This document shows, piece by piece, positions 24,280 through 38,600 of a stretch of DNA of 64,000 nt. The notes under the pieces are model-generated. The model had not been told where the DNA came from. It did no database searches and worked only from the letters and a program-made list of their open reading frames with translations. Made by a program: the position numbers and the translations under genes. Within the stretch, counting starts at the first letter, position 1. Each line of letters opens with the position of its first letter. The stretch comes from Drosophila pseudoobscura (lineage: Eukaryota > Arthropoda > Insecta > Diptera > Drosophilidae), in the NCBI RefSeq assembly GCF_009870125.1, contig NC_046681.1:26434001-26498000 (forward strand), given 5' to 3'.

Positions 24280-26324
24280 CTAAATTAAACTTATGTAAAC
24301 GATGCCAAAAGTGAACTAAACGAAACGAAACGAAGCGGAGCGGAGGTGGTGGCATAATTGACTTTATGATTATGATTCCAAACTAATGCAAACACAAATA
24401 TCTATGATTAATACGTGTATCTCTCTGGCATAAATAGGCTTAGCAAACTTGTTAATCAAGGTTTATTTTGGCCAAGCGCACACAGGCCCAAAACACACAC
24501 ACAGACACAACTTTACAGACTCTAAAATGATAATATAATATTTGATTATGAAACAAAAACCCCGTAGGGGAAATGGCGGAGGCCGAGGTGGAGACTGGGG
24601 TTTCTGCAGATAATCTTGAGTTATGTAAATGTTTAATATCCCCGCATTAATCCTGCACCATTTGTGCTGCCATCTGCATTAGCCTATTATATAAATTTTG
24701 CACATTTATTTGCGAACCCCAGACATGTTTCAACTTCAATTTACTCGTGTGTCGAGCTCTCCTCATGTGGAATAATTTTATGGCAGTCCTTTGGGCTAGT
24801 AGTGGAGAGACACAGGATATGGAATGCTCTTAGCTAATTGTTGTCATGAAAATTCTAGGAAAATTTGCAATGCAAATTCATATTTAGGAATGGACTTATG
24901 CGGCAAATGGACACACTCAAGGGAACAACAATTTTTTTGGCTCAAAGGGAAAAACTCTGGGGAGAAAATTGAAGGAATTGAAGATTTTTGTTTTGGAAAA
25001 TAACCTAGTTTTTTTACAGTCCATAATAGAGGAAGAACCTTTTGTGAAACTGGAACTGTTCGAAATTGGCTTATTTTCCAAAAGGTGCACTAATTATATT
25101 CTAAAATAATTATCACAAAAGTTGAAAGGCACTAATACAAAACAGCAATGGCAAATATATAATTTTATGGCATCTGCAAAGCCATTTTGGCTCTATGTTC
25201 CACCGCATTTTCATTTTGAAATGTTTTCAATTAGTTAAATAATAATCAAAACGAAAACAAAAGCCGCATTATGGACATTCCATTGAGAACCGCATTGGAA
25301 GTGATGCTCCAAACGATAATAATAAAAGTGCTGCAGAAATCAATTTCCTCTTGAATGTGTTCGAAATATTGAAATTATATCAACTAATTTTAGGAAATGC
25401 TGTTTAGTTTAGTTTTAATTAATTTTGCCATGCCAATAAATTGAGTTTAGCGATGGCGACAGCACGGATAGTGGGTACAGAGGGGCAGGAAGTGCAGCGA
25501 TAGGTGAGTGTTATAAATTGAATTTAGTCGGGGCAGATATCAGAGATTATTGCTGGCTAACTGAATTTGGTTTTTGGGTATTTGCATTTGCATTTGCATT
25601 GGCATATGAATTAGCACTCAAATGTTGTTAGTGAAAATTAATTAGCATAAATTAAAAATGTTTGCCACAAAAGTTAATATGTTTTTTGTGCATAAATAAT
25701 ATACGTTTCGAAGTCATTTCCATAAATGATTGTGTGTCTATGGGTTGGGTGTGCATCTACTTAGCATATGGATATTAATGCTAATAAATTGGCAAAGAGA
25801 ATGGCACAAAGTTGCACTCAATAATTGATAAAAATCAAACAGACAAGAAAAAATACAAGCAAAAAAATAGAATGAATATTTATCCAAATAAGTGAAATAA
25901 ATTTAAATGGAATATCCAATGCGAGCCACTCATATTTGTGCAATTTTTGGAATGCGCTATGGAAAATGAGTTTGTAATTAAAATGCTATATTAAGTAATT
26001 AATGACGATAAAATGAGGCAAAACCAAACGAAATAATGAAAAAAAAAACAAACAAAAAATGAAATACAAATACAATACAATTAATTAAAAGCCTTAGCCT
26101 AAGGAGACAGACACTCACAGAAGCAAAAAGATATGAAAATTATATAAATATAATTGCTACAATTTTTAAAGAGAAAAATTATGGCAAAACACTTGGCGTT
26201 TTGGGGCAATTACAATTTAATTTTTAAGCAAATCAGCAAAATAAACGTGGAAAATCCAGCTAAACGGCTTTAATTGGGGGAAGCATTGAATTCATTCAAT
26301 ATTTTCTGTCGCTAACAACATTTT
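24280..26324. other. Gap between convergent genes
   Basis: About 2 kb of AT-rich sequence between the two 3' ends. Contains a TTTGCA repeat at about 25579-25605 and A-rich runs near 26030. It could carry a longer 3' UTR of either gene; no coding sequence seen. Confidence 0.55.
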
Positions 26325-26330
26325 TTTATT
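26325..26330 (-). terminator. Candidate poly(A) signal of the MFSD6-like gene
   Basis: On the minus strand this reads AATAAA, about 175 bp beyond the stop codon at 26504. Suitable distance for a short 3' UTR; not proven. Confidence 0.45.
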
Positions 26331-26503
26331 TCATATAGACATATACATTTATATAACATTAACACACACGAGTAAAACTAGACAATAGTTTTGGTTTTTT
26401 TTTAATTTTAAAATTGGATTTCGCTTTAGTTTTTTCTTTCGCTTTTGGTTTATTAATATCACTCATACGCCACGTTGGGCTGGTTAGAGATTTTCTTGCA
26501 CCA

Positions 26504-26695
26504 TCAAGTGGCATCGGTTTTGTCATCCTCCTGCTGCTCCTGCTGCTGCTGCTGCGTTGCCTGTGGGATCTTGCCACTGCCATTGCCATTGGATTGCTGT
26601 GGTGGCTCCACCTTTTCCGCCTCCCCCAGACTCACCGTGGTCTTGGAAGTATGCAGCTCCGTCTCCTCGGGAATGACCTTGCGGCCCTCTTGGTC
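26504..26695 (-). CDS. MFSD6-like exon 11: C-terminus
   Basis: Encodes DQEGRKVIPEETELHTSKTT and ends in a CAG-rich Gln run (ATQQQQQEQQEDDKTDAT) before TGA. Separated from exon 10 by 6.4 kb. Acceptor CGTTTCGCAG in phase 0. The Gln codons are uninterrupted CAG over five units, so length variation is likely. Confidence 0.85.
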   Translation of the reverse strand, partial: DQEGRKVIPEETELHTSKTTVSLGEAEKVEPPQQSNGNGSGKIPQATQQQQQEQQEDDKTDAT

Positions 26696-29600
26696 CTGCG
26701 AAACGAAAGAGATGTGAGTGAGCGACATTTTAACATCAAAATATGTATGTGCTATGCTTATGCCATGCCACATGCAATAACTATTCGCATATACAACAAT
26801 AAGTCATGCTAAATATTTGTACTGCACAGTGGCTGCAGTTTGTGTGCTGACACACGCGTACTTCCAACCAAACCACACACATTTTCGTTTTTCCACTCTG
26901 GCACACATTCATTCAGCAATTAAAAAGGTAGAATGTATGCAAAAACCAATTCCATAACGAGCTTTAAAGCTAACCAACCAATTGCACAAAAAATAAAAAC
27001 ATGAGCTAAACAAAAACAGGAAAGATTACTTTTGAGAGCCGACGCTTTAGATACCCTTGAGGGTATTCAGCTTGAAATCTGATTAGGAAAGAATGATGTA
27101 CAGACGGACATGGCTAAATCTAGTCGGTGCTCTTGATGCTAATGCCAATACCCTCTGCAAGGGTAGTGAGAAGAGAAAAGAAGAGAAAACAGCATCCCAA
27201 ACATCTGTACGCAATCGTGTTGGTCTGGTGTACTCGCAGTAGAGTGCAATTTACAATTTACTCAATTAACTTCATTTCAGTTTTTCCCTTATGCTCTCAA
27301 TGGCCTTCATGCACATGCGGGAAAGTATAATCAACATGCATGCTTATTTCTGTTTGAACATGAAATGTTTAAGTGGCCAATAAATTATATTTAGTAGAGT
27401 GCAGTCATTGGGTTTGGCTTGGTTGAGTGGTTGGTTCGATGGGGGTTTGATTATATGTATGCAAAGATATCAAAGTGAATGTGTTTTATGATGGCGGTAA
27501 TCATATGTATTTTTTTGTTGTTGAGTCCTTCTAATAAGTTCTTTTGGTAGAAGTGATTTGAAAGAGTGATAAATAGGATATTAATTCTTGGTTCCATTTT
27601 AAAGTTTTATATGATGAAGAATGAATCCTTGTTGTGTAAATAAGTTTCAAAACTATCTGTCGAAAGTGGTCCATTCTTTTCTTTTTTTAAACTTTTTTGA
27701 TGCAATGTAGATAACATTTTTAACACCATAATTTCTGATTTCTGTTTTTTCACTTAAAGGCAGAGCTTATTCTCTTATCTATATCTATACCGTTCCTTTC
27801 AAATATTATCAAAGCCCGAATTCTTTCATATATTTCCAGGGTATCCTAATTCCTGCCACACATATAAAATGATGCATTCTTCTCTTCCTGTCCAGAATCT
27901 CAAACGATGTTTTCTTTTTTCTTGCCAGCACTCGATTTCTGCTGCATTTCATAAGCATTCCGGATGAGTTACCCTCGCATATGCACGACTGAACTGCATC
28001 GAAATCGCCGGTTGGTGTTGTATTTTTTTTTTCGCTCGGTTGTTGGTGTATTGTTGAAAGGCATTTCCACGTCATCAAACTTTTTGGATAATTCGCAATG
28101 CAACGGGCGTAGTTTTCTTGTTGTTTGGCTTTTTATTAAAATGCTGGTTGCCGGTGAAAAAGAGAGGGTACAGGCCTTGCAGTTGAATGCACAAAAGTTT
28201 TTCCAACAAACCTACGTACACATACCACTCTTCATAGAAATGCGCATCTTAAGTGCCATGTGTGTGGTTGGGAGAAAGGGAGGGGAAAAGGGCAAGGAGA
28301 GTGGAGAGGGAATGGCCGAAGGATACACCCTCTTTTCTCTGTAGAATAGGGACCAGAAATTTCTATAATGTTTTCCTCCCCAGTTCATTTTGTGCTGCTT
28401 TTGTTTCCATTCTCTTTGTTTGGCTTCCACTTTTTTTTTTGTTTTCTTGCTTTCTGCACCTACAGCTCCCTCTGTTGCTTCGACTCTAGCACCCACCCCA
28501 TCGCCTTCTCAAACTCACGCCCCCATCTCCTCGTTCCCCTCGTAGCGGGACTTACAATGGGCATTACTTACGCGCAATTTCGCGTTCACTTTTTGTGCGT
28601 TATGTTGAAGAAGTTATTGGCCTCGATATATGTATGTACGCGTATGAATGCTGGGATATAAAGTCGTTTCTGGCCAAAATCAACAATGACAAATGTTGCC
28701 AACAGCGTCGCATTACGTGGCATTCATTTTGTGATCATTCCTATAAATATTTCTCCTTTTTTTCCTACCGCTTCCTCTTACACATCGATAAATCGTTTTC
28801 ATAGCCCAAGAAATAAAAATAATACCAGCAAAAAATAGAGCCAATGGAAATCTATATGGGTGGCTGTGTGTGCGGGCTTTTCCGTGCTTGTGTGTGTGTG
28901 GGAAATATTTTCTAACTGGAAAGCAGAAGCCATAGAAGCAGTGAGAACAAACAGGAAATCGAAGAAGGAACTAAAAACATACATTCATTCATTCATACAT
29001 ATGTACATTTATTCGCACATACTTTCACTCATTCAGTCATTCATTCCTTCGTACAAACATATGTACGTGCCTTGGCAATAGTAAAATATTGAGAATGCGA
29101 TTGGTATGCTTGTTGTTAGTACTATGGCAGGCTATGGACAGTGGTTCGAGGGCAAAGAAAGACAAAAGAGCATAAAGACAATACGTTTCTAAATATTTTT
29201 TTCAAATTTAGGATATTGTCATTTGTAGTTATTGTACAAAGTTCAAAGAACAACTAATCTTGTTGACTAATTTCGATTTTATCCTTCATTATTTCCCGTC
29301 TTTTATCTACTGTACAGGGAAGCAGATCGAATAAAGGTTCCTCTTAACCTATTAGCAACCCACGTTAACAGTATGTTACCGCTGTAGGCGAACTCTCTCA
29401 GTTAAAAGGCTGTTACCGATCGGTGTAACGGCACGCTGTTAACGCTCGTGGCAAACGCTCGCTCATACGACTCTCTCAGAGCGCTGGGCAAGTGACCACG
29501 ACTTTTTTTCGCACTGATCCACCCTCCTAAACACACCTACTTTTAATATTAGCCAACAAATCGAGCTTGCCTCACTGTAGATTTCAAAGTTTGAAATCAT

Positions 29601-32600
29601 TTGCCACATTCGAACAGACGTTGCCTTTTGCTATGCTTTTTCCTTGTTTGTTTACTCTATGGCTATGTTTTTCTTTTACACCCATCCATCCACATCCCCA
29701 TCCCCATCCCCATCTCCACCCAACCCACAGCCATTTACCCACCCATCTAGCTATCCATCCCCCCCCTAACCATACAACCCTCGAAAACTCATGGATAACC
29801 AAACATTGTTGCTTTTTGCAACAGCTGCCATTGTTATTCCCTTTTTGTCAACTTGAATTAAGTTCAACAACAAATCATTTGGCGTAAAACCTAAACAAAA
29901 ATCAGAGAGTACAAAAAAAGGACATTATTCAAGCTACCCAAAGAGAAAAAGCTGTGGGAAAAAAATCTTTAAAAAATAAAATACGCATAAAGAAGAAAAT
30001 ATAATGCTAAACGCCATGTGATGGGATGTGAGGAGCGCGAGCTCAAATTGCTCGACGAGTGTGCAAAATTAAACTAAACTCAACTAAGCGTGCAGCAGAG
30101 AGAGTGAGAGATGGAAAAGAGGGGCGTAATGAGAGGAGGAGGAATGCAGAGACGATGAGGGCCATGTGGCATGTGGCATGGAGGGTTGGGTTTTTGTGGG
30201 TTATGCATATAAAAACAAGTGATGCCCAAAAGTCAAATGGCGCAAGTGCGGGCTTTAATTCAACGAAATAACTTAATGCCCGGATGGCTTGGCAAACTGC
30301 GACCCATGAACCGCTCTCCTTGTGCTCCTCTTTCCTCCAAAAAAGTTCTCCCAAAAACCCCCATAAACCAGCAAAAAAAGAGAGGCAACCAACAAAAGCA
30401 TCAGCAATGGGAACTGTACATGCCATTGCATGCTTCCATCCCCCCAGTGAGAGGCAATATCTTGGCGGATGATGCTGTTCTGCTGCTGCCACTCGATGTT
30501 GCCTCTTGTGCTGTTGCAGCAGCCACTGTTCTGCTGCTACTGCTTCTGTTGCTGGCTCCTCTGTTTATTCGTATTCAGTGCTGCATACTTTGGGGCGCAT
30601 GCATCCCCGAACAACCCAGAAGAGGACAGAGAAGGACAGGACGGAGGAGGACATGCCAGGCCACGCCATGCATTTGCAGTTACATATGTTTGTGTGTCGA
30701 AGTACTCTTTTTGGCAGAAAGATCGTATCGATTAGGTCAAATTGTTGGCAAATAGTCAAGAAGGAAAATATTACTACATGAAATATTATGTACAACAAAA
30801 AATCAACGGAACTGAATTCGGGCTATTATTATGAAAGCCTCACGAAATCTACTTTCCTTCTATTAAAAATATTAATATAAATCCTTTTGCTAATTCTTAT
30901 CATTTCACCTTCTGCCAAAAAATATAGGGTATTTCTGCACTCGTTATTCCATGCATAGTTTTTCGTTTGTTTTTTGTTTTTATTCAGTATATTTTTTCGA
31001 ATGTTTTTGTTTCTGTTGGATTCTTGTACATTACCATTAACATGGAGCTGGGTATTACGGATAAATCCACAGCGGGTATTGAAGTTAACAAACCACTTGG
31101 ATACTTTTTCATGCGGCTGGGGAAAAATGTTGATTCCACGCCCTGTTTGTATGCGAATGGCATTTTTGGCTATAGCATATATTATCCATATACAAGTACA
31201 TATATATATATATAGAGATAGAGATGCACTCATTCACACACACCCACCCACACACAAATTCATACACTCATACGAATATTGAAAAAGGAAGTTCTCTGCT
31301 CTCTGGTTTTTGGCAAATTTATTTTGCACAAAGCGAAGTTTTGGCTGGGTATGGCTTCCGGGTTTCGGATTGGGAATGGGTTTTGCGATCTGGACTACTG
31401 GCCTGCAATTTGCAAGCGACGCGACGGACGGGTTCTATCAACTCCGGATAGAGGAACTCCCTGCTGAGGTTCCAAACTCTAACTCTTTCTCGGTCTCCCC
31501 CCCGTTATTTTTAATAGCTAAAGTGAACTCTGGCTTTGGGCTTTTGCTCTGACTTTGGCTTTGTTTGGTTGTTCAGTGATGTGTATGGCCAAAACTGTCA
31601 GTTGGCTCTGTTCTCGCATCAGATGGGGTTGTTTTGTGCAGTCGAAGTGAGCAAAAGGCAAAACTTTGTCTTGTTCATAAATTCATTAAATTGTTGGTTT
31701 ATTTTTCTTTGCTCTTGCCGCTCAACCACATTTGATTTATTGAATTATGGTTGCCTGGTTGCCATAAAAGCATCGCTTCAAAGCATTGAAAATTAATTAT
31801 GATATTAACTTTGACAAGCCTCACGTATAGTACGAGTATATGTAAGTGCAGAGAAAGAGAGCGGGTAGAAAGTTATATTATGAGTATGGCCCTCAAATGA
31901 ATGGCAAGAGGGCTGTAAGTGTGGTCCTATATGAGTAGAAGGAGAGCCGAGAGCCCTACATGGGCTTGGGTTCCTTCAGGGCAAGTAAAATCAATTGTAT
32001 GGATTACATATATCATTGGAAAGTTTTAATTAAAGGATACGGCAGATGAAATTGTTTATAGTTTGTTCGATTGCAATTTTCAATTGAAGTTTCTGCAATA
32101 AATTTTGTTGGAACTCTAAGGAAAAAACAGACGGAGAATATAATTGCTTCGAAACGGAGTTCTGAAGAGAGGTAAAAAAGCAAAACTTTGGCAGAAATTC
32201 CACTAAATGTTAATAAAAAAAAAAATGACAATTAGTACAACACAAAAACAGAGTTTACTTTCGAGCTTTTCTGATAGTTCCAAAGTTGTGTACTACTTCC
32301 CGTGAAATCTTTGATCAATAAGGTACTTCTGTTGCTACGATTCCCTAATTTTGAACAAATATAAATTAATAATGAGTTACAATTTCCGCCTAAAAAGCTG
32401 CTAAAAGTACAACAAACTTTTAAGCTTCTTTCAATTCCCAAAATGAAACTAAGTTGAGCATTTTTTAAAGTTCTCTGTCGGGGTGCTGCTCGGCAACTAA
32501 ATTGGCAAAATGGCGCCCCAGTGGCGCATATGTTTGCGTTGAAAACAAAAACCAATAAAGCCGACTCCAATTCGAGCTAGACAGCAGGAGCACAGTGGCA

Positions 32601-35600
32601 ATGGGAGTGGGAGTGGCAGAAACGAGAAATCGAATCCATTGGAGCGGCATCAAAAGAAACGACCATTCAAGGAAGGCAACCGAAAGCCAAACACACACAA
32701 AACAACAACATCCCAAAAGAGCCTCCCAGTCGCAGTGGGAAGCAGAGAGAAGCAGAACAACAAAGGCCCCAAAGCGGATGCAGTTGAGCCCCGGCATCCG
32801 GTTGTCAAGTCACAAAAACCAAAGACAGGAAGCTACAAAGGACACTCGGCCGTATGCTAAAAAGTTATTGTGGCAACAGATGTTGGGTATTTAAAAATCA
32901 AACCAGAATCAGGCGAGGGAGCAGAGCAAAATCCAACAGACAAAAACTGAAATCAAAACAATTGACAGCAATCAGCGAGATACAACCCACACACTCATAC
33001 GTTTCCAATACAGAGATTCACACACAGATACACACGGGGGAGAGGCAGAGATTTTGGTCTATATGAGGGGAGAGCGAGGACTCACCTCGAGCACAACACC
33101 CTCCAGGGCGGGCTGGGAAATGTTCTTCAGATTACTGTGATTCAATTTCGGGGCACTGTCGGCGCGGTTGCGGCCCAGTGATTGATTCGACGTCTTGTTA
33201 TCGGCCTTGCTCAGCATCGAGTTGTTCGAGGACTTGTGATTGATTTCGAGTGCCGAACGCAGAATATCCACCTTGGAGGCACTGCTGCCGATGACGCCAT
33301 GCCGGGGCACGCCTCTCAAGGACTCCACATTGTAGCTGCTGCGACGCACTGACAAATGGTCATGGATATCAGCCTGGGAAGTACGAGGTTTTAATTAGAA
33401 ATTATGGCTAAATATATTGAATTGTCTATCGCCCACAGGTCCCTGAGGTGGCAAGTATTTATGCTAGATATCTACCGGATAAAGAACACATTGAACTGTG
33501 AATTAAATCGATATTTTTCCCACCCGAGTCGTTTGGACATCAACTAACTAATCAAAAGAGTCTCCAAATGAAGAGCCTCTGCAGTCCTGGACCCCGAAAA
33601 CTTACCCTCGATCCCCTGGGCAACGATGACAAACTGCCAATCTGATTGTACTTAATCATTAGACTCAAACGTTCCAGGGACATGGAAGTGCCCTGCTCCT
33701 TGGTAGCCGGCTCTGTCAGTTTCTCCGTCTCGCCAGCCTCCACGGCCTCGGCCTCCTCCTCCGAATCATCGGTAGTGTGATCGAATTTACGCAGCCAAAT
33801 CAGATGGAGCAGGCCATAGGCAATGCCGCCGACAACGGCCAGCAGGCCCATATACCGAAAGGCATCTCGAGTGCCGAACTGCCCAATGAGCAGGCCTCCA
33901 GTGAAGCTGCCACTGCCTCGACCTGTACGAACGGGACAAACAAAATGTGATTACATGTAATGAAAGTGCCTCATTAGAGAAGGAGAGATGGCCGACGAAG
34001 CTCACCCAGACTGAAATGGGCCATGCCAAGGACACCGATGAGAGTGGCCAGCAAACTTTTTGGGGCCAGAATGGAGCAGTATGTGGCAGCTGCCACCCAC
34101 ATCAGATGGCAGGATAATGACTCCAGGGCCTCGAAGGGGAAGCACCACCAGGCATTCCTAGGAAGAAGAAGAAGAAGAAGGCAATTCAATTTGATATTGC
34201 ATTAAGCAAACATCGATCCGGCCGTTCGGCCGTTCGGCACTCACTCGATAAACGAATAGCCAACCAGGCGGGCGGCATGCGAGAAGAAAGCAATGATAAT
34301 CAAATTAACGTGGCCAAAGATGCGTGTGATTTTCTCCGCCCCATACAGGAAGGGGATACTGCTCACTGTGCCCACCGTAATGGTGATGCCTGTAAATGGA
34401 TTCAAGCCCAAAATTCAATCCAATTCGTACCAAACACACAAAAAGTACCAAAAAGTAACCACTAATGGCGACGGGAACTCACCAAGCAGATAGTTGGGTG
34501 CCCCCAATTCCTTCAGATACAGGAAGAGGAAGCTCTCGATGAAGCCCCAAAAGTTGCCGAGAACAAACAGGAATGTAATAAAGGCAATTACGTGGGGCAT
34601 CTTTAATAGATTCCACAAATCCCTAAACACATTATCGGCCGGCAGTTTCTCGCCCAGCGGCATCATCAGCACCGACATGGTCGATATCACCAGGAGCACA
34701 TCGTACGTATAGAACGCCGCTGAATAGTCGGTGTATCCCAGGCCCCGCGACGAATAATCAATCATAATGCCCGTTATCGGCGAGAATATGGCCATGCCAA
34801 TGCTGGAGAACAAACGCTCGCGTCCAAAATCTCCACCAAACTTCTCAATCATTGTCAGGGCTATGGGATCCATTATGGTCACGCCCGCTGACAGCATTGT
34901 AGTGGCCAAAAATCTATAGAGAAAGGAGAAAACGTTATGGCACTCGATGTTCTAAATTCCAAAAACTAACCTCAATAGGAAATAAATCCAAAAGATGGTT
35001 TCATCCGTCTCCTTGTAGTCCGGCGGACAGATCTCTGGCGCATTCATGGTGAAGGTGCATCGCTGCATCATACACTGCACGGCCTCGGGTCCCATTTCGG
35101 AGATGTTCGAACGTCGGACGAGACCGCCGCAACGCAGATCCAGATCGTCCATATCCGTGAGATTGATGTTGCCCACGACCAGGCGCTCCTTGCCGAAACG
35201 CTGGAGGATGTCGGTGACCGTTTCATTGGCATCCTGCTCGATTTCCATGCCCAGCTGCTCGGTGGGCTCTGCCAGGTCGGGATGCATCTGCAGCATAAAA
35301 TAGGTGGTATCCTCGTTGTCCGAGTGGACCCAGCTACTGCTCTTAACCTCCTCCTTCTGCTGGCTGCTACTGTCTGTGGAAGCTGTCAAAGTGTGTGGGA
35401 AGGGGAAGGGGAGTGAGTTTTTCACATAATCAGACAGGCAGGAAAATTGCTTTGGCTCTTTTCGTATGCTGCTCTGCACCCCCAAGGCGATCTAAACTTG
35501 GTCGAAACTGTCCCTGTCCTGTACGGGGCCTGTCTCTGTTGCCTCTGCTGGCTCTCGTCCTGGCCATGCATGACCAATTTCCAATTGTGCCAAGTGTCAA

Positions 35601-38600
35601 GTATACAGGCCCCCGTAATGCCATCATGTTTAGTTAGTTATGCACTTTTGTCTGTTTCGGGGGAAGGGTCGAAGCCCCTTTGCAGGGAATTCTCACATTT
35701 TGATTTCTGTTCAGGACATTAGCAAAGTTTTTGAATGTGTTTTGTCTGCACAATAGAGATAGAAGGAGCAACTGATGTATGACTTATGATTGTGGAACAA
35801 GAGGGAAATGATTTTCTAATGCACACAAACTGAAATAATGGGAGACATTTAGGAGGTTTTCGAGGTACTACATATGTATGGATTTAGAGTAGTCTTCAAT
35901 CAGGAATAACTTCCATTTCAATTTTCATTGGATGCTGACAATGCAATTGTCTCTTGGGCTTTTGGACTATCCTTTGTCTCTGACAGCCCAGCTGCCTACA
36001 CGGCTTCATCTGATCGTCAGTACCTGAGGCTGCTAAGTCGATCCCTAAATCCCACAACAATATACCCAGACTTTGGTGAAAACCTCGGCATGTAGGGCTT
36101 TATGCTTCCCCATACAACATCTTGGCAATAGTATAGTCTTTGGTAAAATCCAATCATCAATAGAAGAATAGATCTTATTCATTTTTTAAGAATTCCTTTC
36201 TTCACTCTTTTACAAAGAACTTTTATCCAAAAATAATATTCCAAAAATAATAGAAATCTCTTTCTTATACAACAAAAGCTAACATCAGCTCTCATACTGG
36301 ATTTTTTCGTGTGCATTTTTACCCCTCCATTAGCCATCTACCATTCCCATTGTCACACACTTTTAATAATATGAAATAAAAACGCCTTTTGTGAAGTTTT
36401 TTCTACAGAATTGGAGAAAAGTTTTGCCACCGTAAACTTTGGCTCCACACAAAACGTCAGGCTTTAATGACAATCACCTAGCCACCCAACCACCCAACCA
36501 CCGCACCACATTGCACTCCCACAATCCACAAACAGAGTGGGACAGGTTGAATTATACTTATATATTTTTTTTTACTCGTAGTTTTCATTGAGAGTCGACT
36601 CGGTCTTTGGCTTTTATGGTGCAAGTTTCTACCCATCCACAATTCCTGGTTCTACTTCTGCTCTCCTCCTGCTTCCATTGCACAAAAGATGGGAAAAACA
36701 AACTAATAAAAGTAAAACACACACACGGATAGTGGCATGAACAAGGATACGGACATAGACATGGACATGGACACGGACATGGACACGGACACGGACATGG
36801 ACATGGACACGAGCTTCGATGAATGGTTGGAGTAGTAGGAGGAGAGGCTAACTGAAAGGAAGAACAACGGAGTACCCAGCAGAACCAAGTTACGATGATA
36901 ATAATGCCTGTGGTCAGTCGGAGAGGAGAGGGGAGATTCAAAGAAGGGTTCATCATGTCACTTACAATTCAATCCCTGCATGGACATGGCTGACAATTCA
37001 GCTGACGATGGCTGCTGCTCCTCCTGGTCCTTTTCTGGTCCTGGCTGCACCACCAACGACATGGCTGATGCATTCTCCAGTGGCGGGAACATGGTCGATG
37101 ACATATTAAGTACTTCTTGGTATCTGCTTCTCGTTTGCGTTGCGAATAATGCTGGTAATGATGATGCCGGCGATGTAGTGGTGGTAGTTGTTGATGTGCT
37201 TGTGGACGATGATGTTGCGACCGACTCTGTCTCTGACTCCATTGTGGCATACCCCGTGCTGGTCGTGCTCATGGCATTTGTTGTTGTTGTAATCCTCTCT
37301 GTGGAGGTTGATGTCCTAGCTGCTGCTTTTGTTGTTTTTGTTGTTGGATAAACATTATACGCCGGCGTACTCGTATAAAGCTGGGGATTAACTTGCTCCT
37401 GCATCAAACAATAGTCAACGCATTGATGCACGGCCAATTCCAGCTCAGGCTCCTCCGGACATTCTCTGCTTGGACAGGGAGACCACCATACCTGATGGTT
37501 GAAATGAAAGAACAAAAAACAAAGGAATGTATTGGAGATAATAGATATGTGGTACGAAAGGCTAAATGCTTGTTTATAGTTGTGAGTGTTCTTGGAATTT
37601 GTCGGCACTATAATTGATTTAATTAACTGCACTTAACTCCACAGTATGTCCGTGCAGCTCTGGACTGTGAAATTTACACATAGTTTAATATAATTTAACA
37701 TATATCTGGGACCAAAGCTGAATTCAGAGACAGAGTCCGGACTTGGAACTGAAACTATTGGTTTTCACTGTGTACCTTTAGTAGCTTTTATTGTCGGAAA
37801 TTAAAGCCACTAAATAACTAAGATTTAAAAATGGGACCATACCATAAAAAAAGAAAGGAAACTTCTAGATTGGCTCAATATATCTTCACAAATAACCATT
37901 GCATCGACACGAATGAAACATCCAATTTAAGTTCATACAATACTCTTTCAATTATTTATTAATTACAAATAATGAAAGTCTGCTAATTTACCAAATCGCG
38001 GATTTGAATTTTTGCAAATAGATTTTTCGATTAGATAGATTTTTTTGCAAATTCTTCTTCTGCTTTTTCAGGCCTACAATTTAATTTTTGCCTCGCACAA
38101 GATCCATCTAAAAGTTTTCATTTTATCGCATTTTTAATACCTTACTGTTTGTTTTTTCTTCGCTTAGTTTCATTTTTTCTTTCATAAGCGATATGAAATT
38201 TTAACATAATTGATTGCAAACAAAATTATACACCTCTTGTTTTATGTATATTTCTTTATAAATTTTCCACTTAATTAGGTATACAAATTATGCAAAACAG
38301 AGTTACATTATATTAGCAGGAAAAAATTACAGAGCCGATAGAATAGTAGTCTACAACCCTACACCAAAACACACTTTCGGGGGGCATACAAAACAAGAAA
38401 AAACTATTGCTTAGTAGGCTGTTTTTCGATCTTCACAAAAGTATTTCCATCGGTTACAAGGCAGTGCTGGGAAATCGTCAGTCTAAACAAAACTCAACAA
38501 TAAAACATTCTGGTAGTTTTTCCGAAAGGAAAATAGTTTCTGTAAAACGAAAAAAATGTCGTCTGTGTTAGATAAGTTGTGGAGCGAGCAGTTCCGTGAG

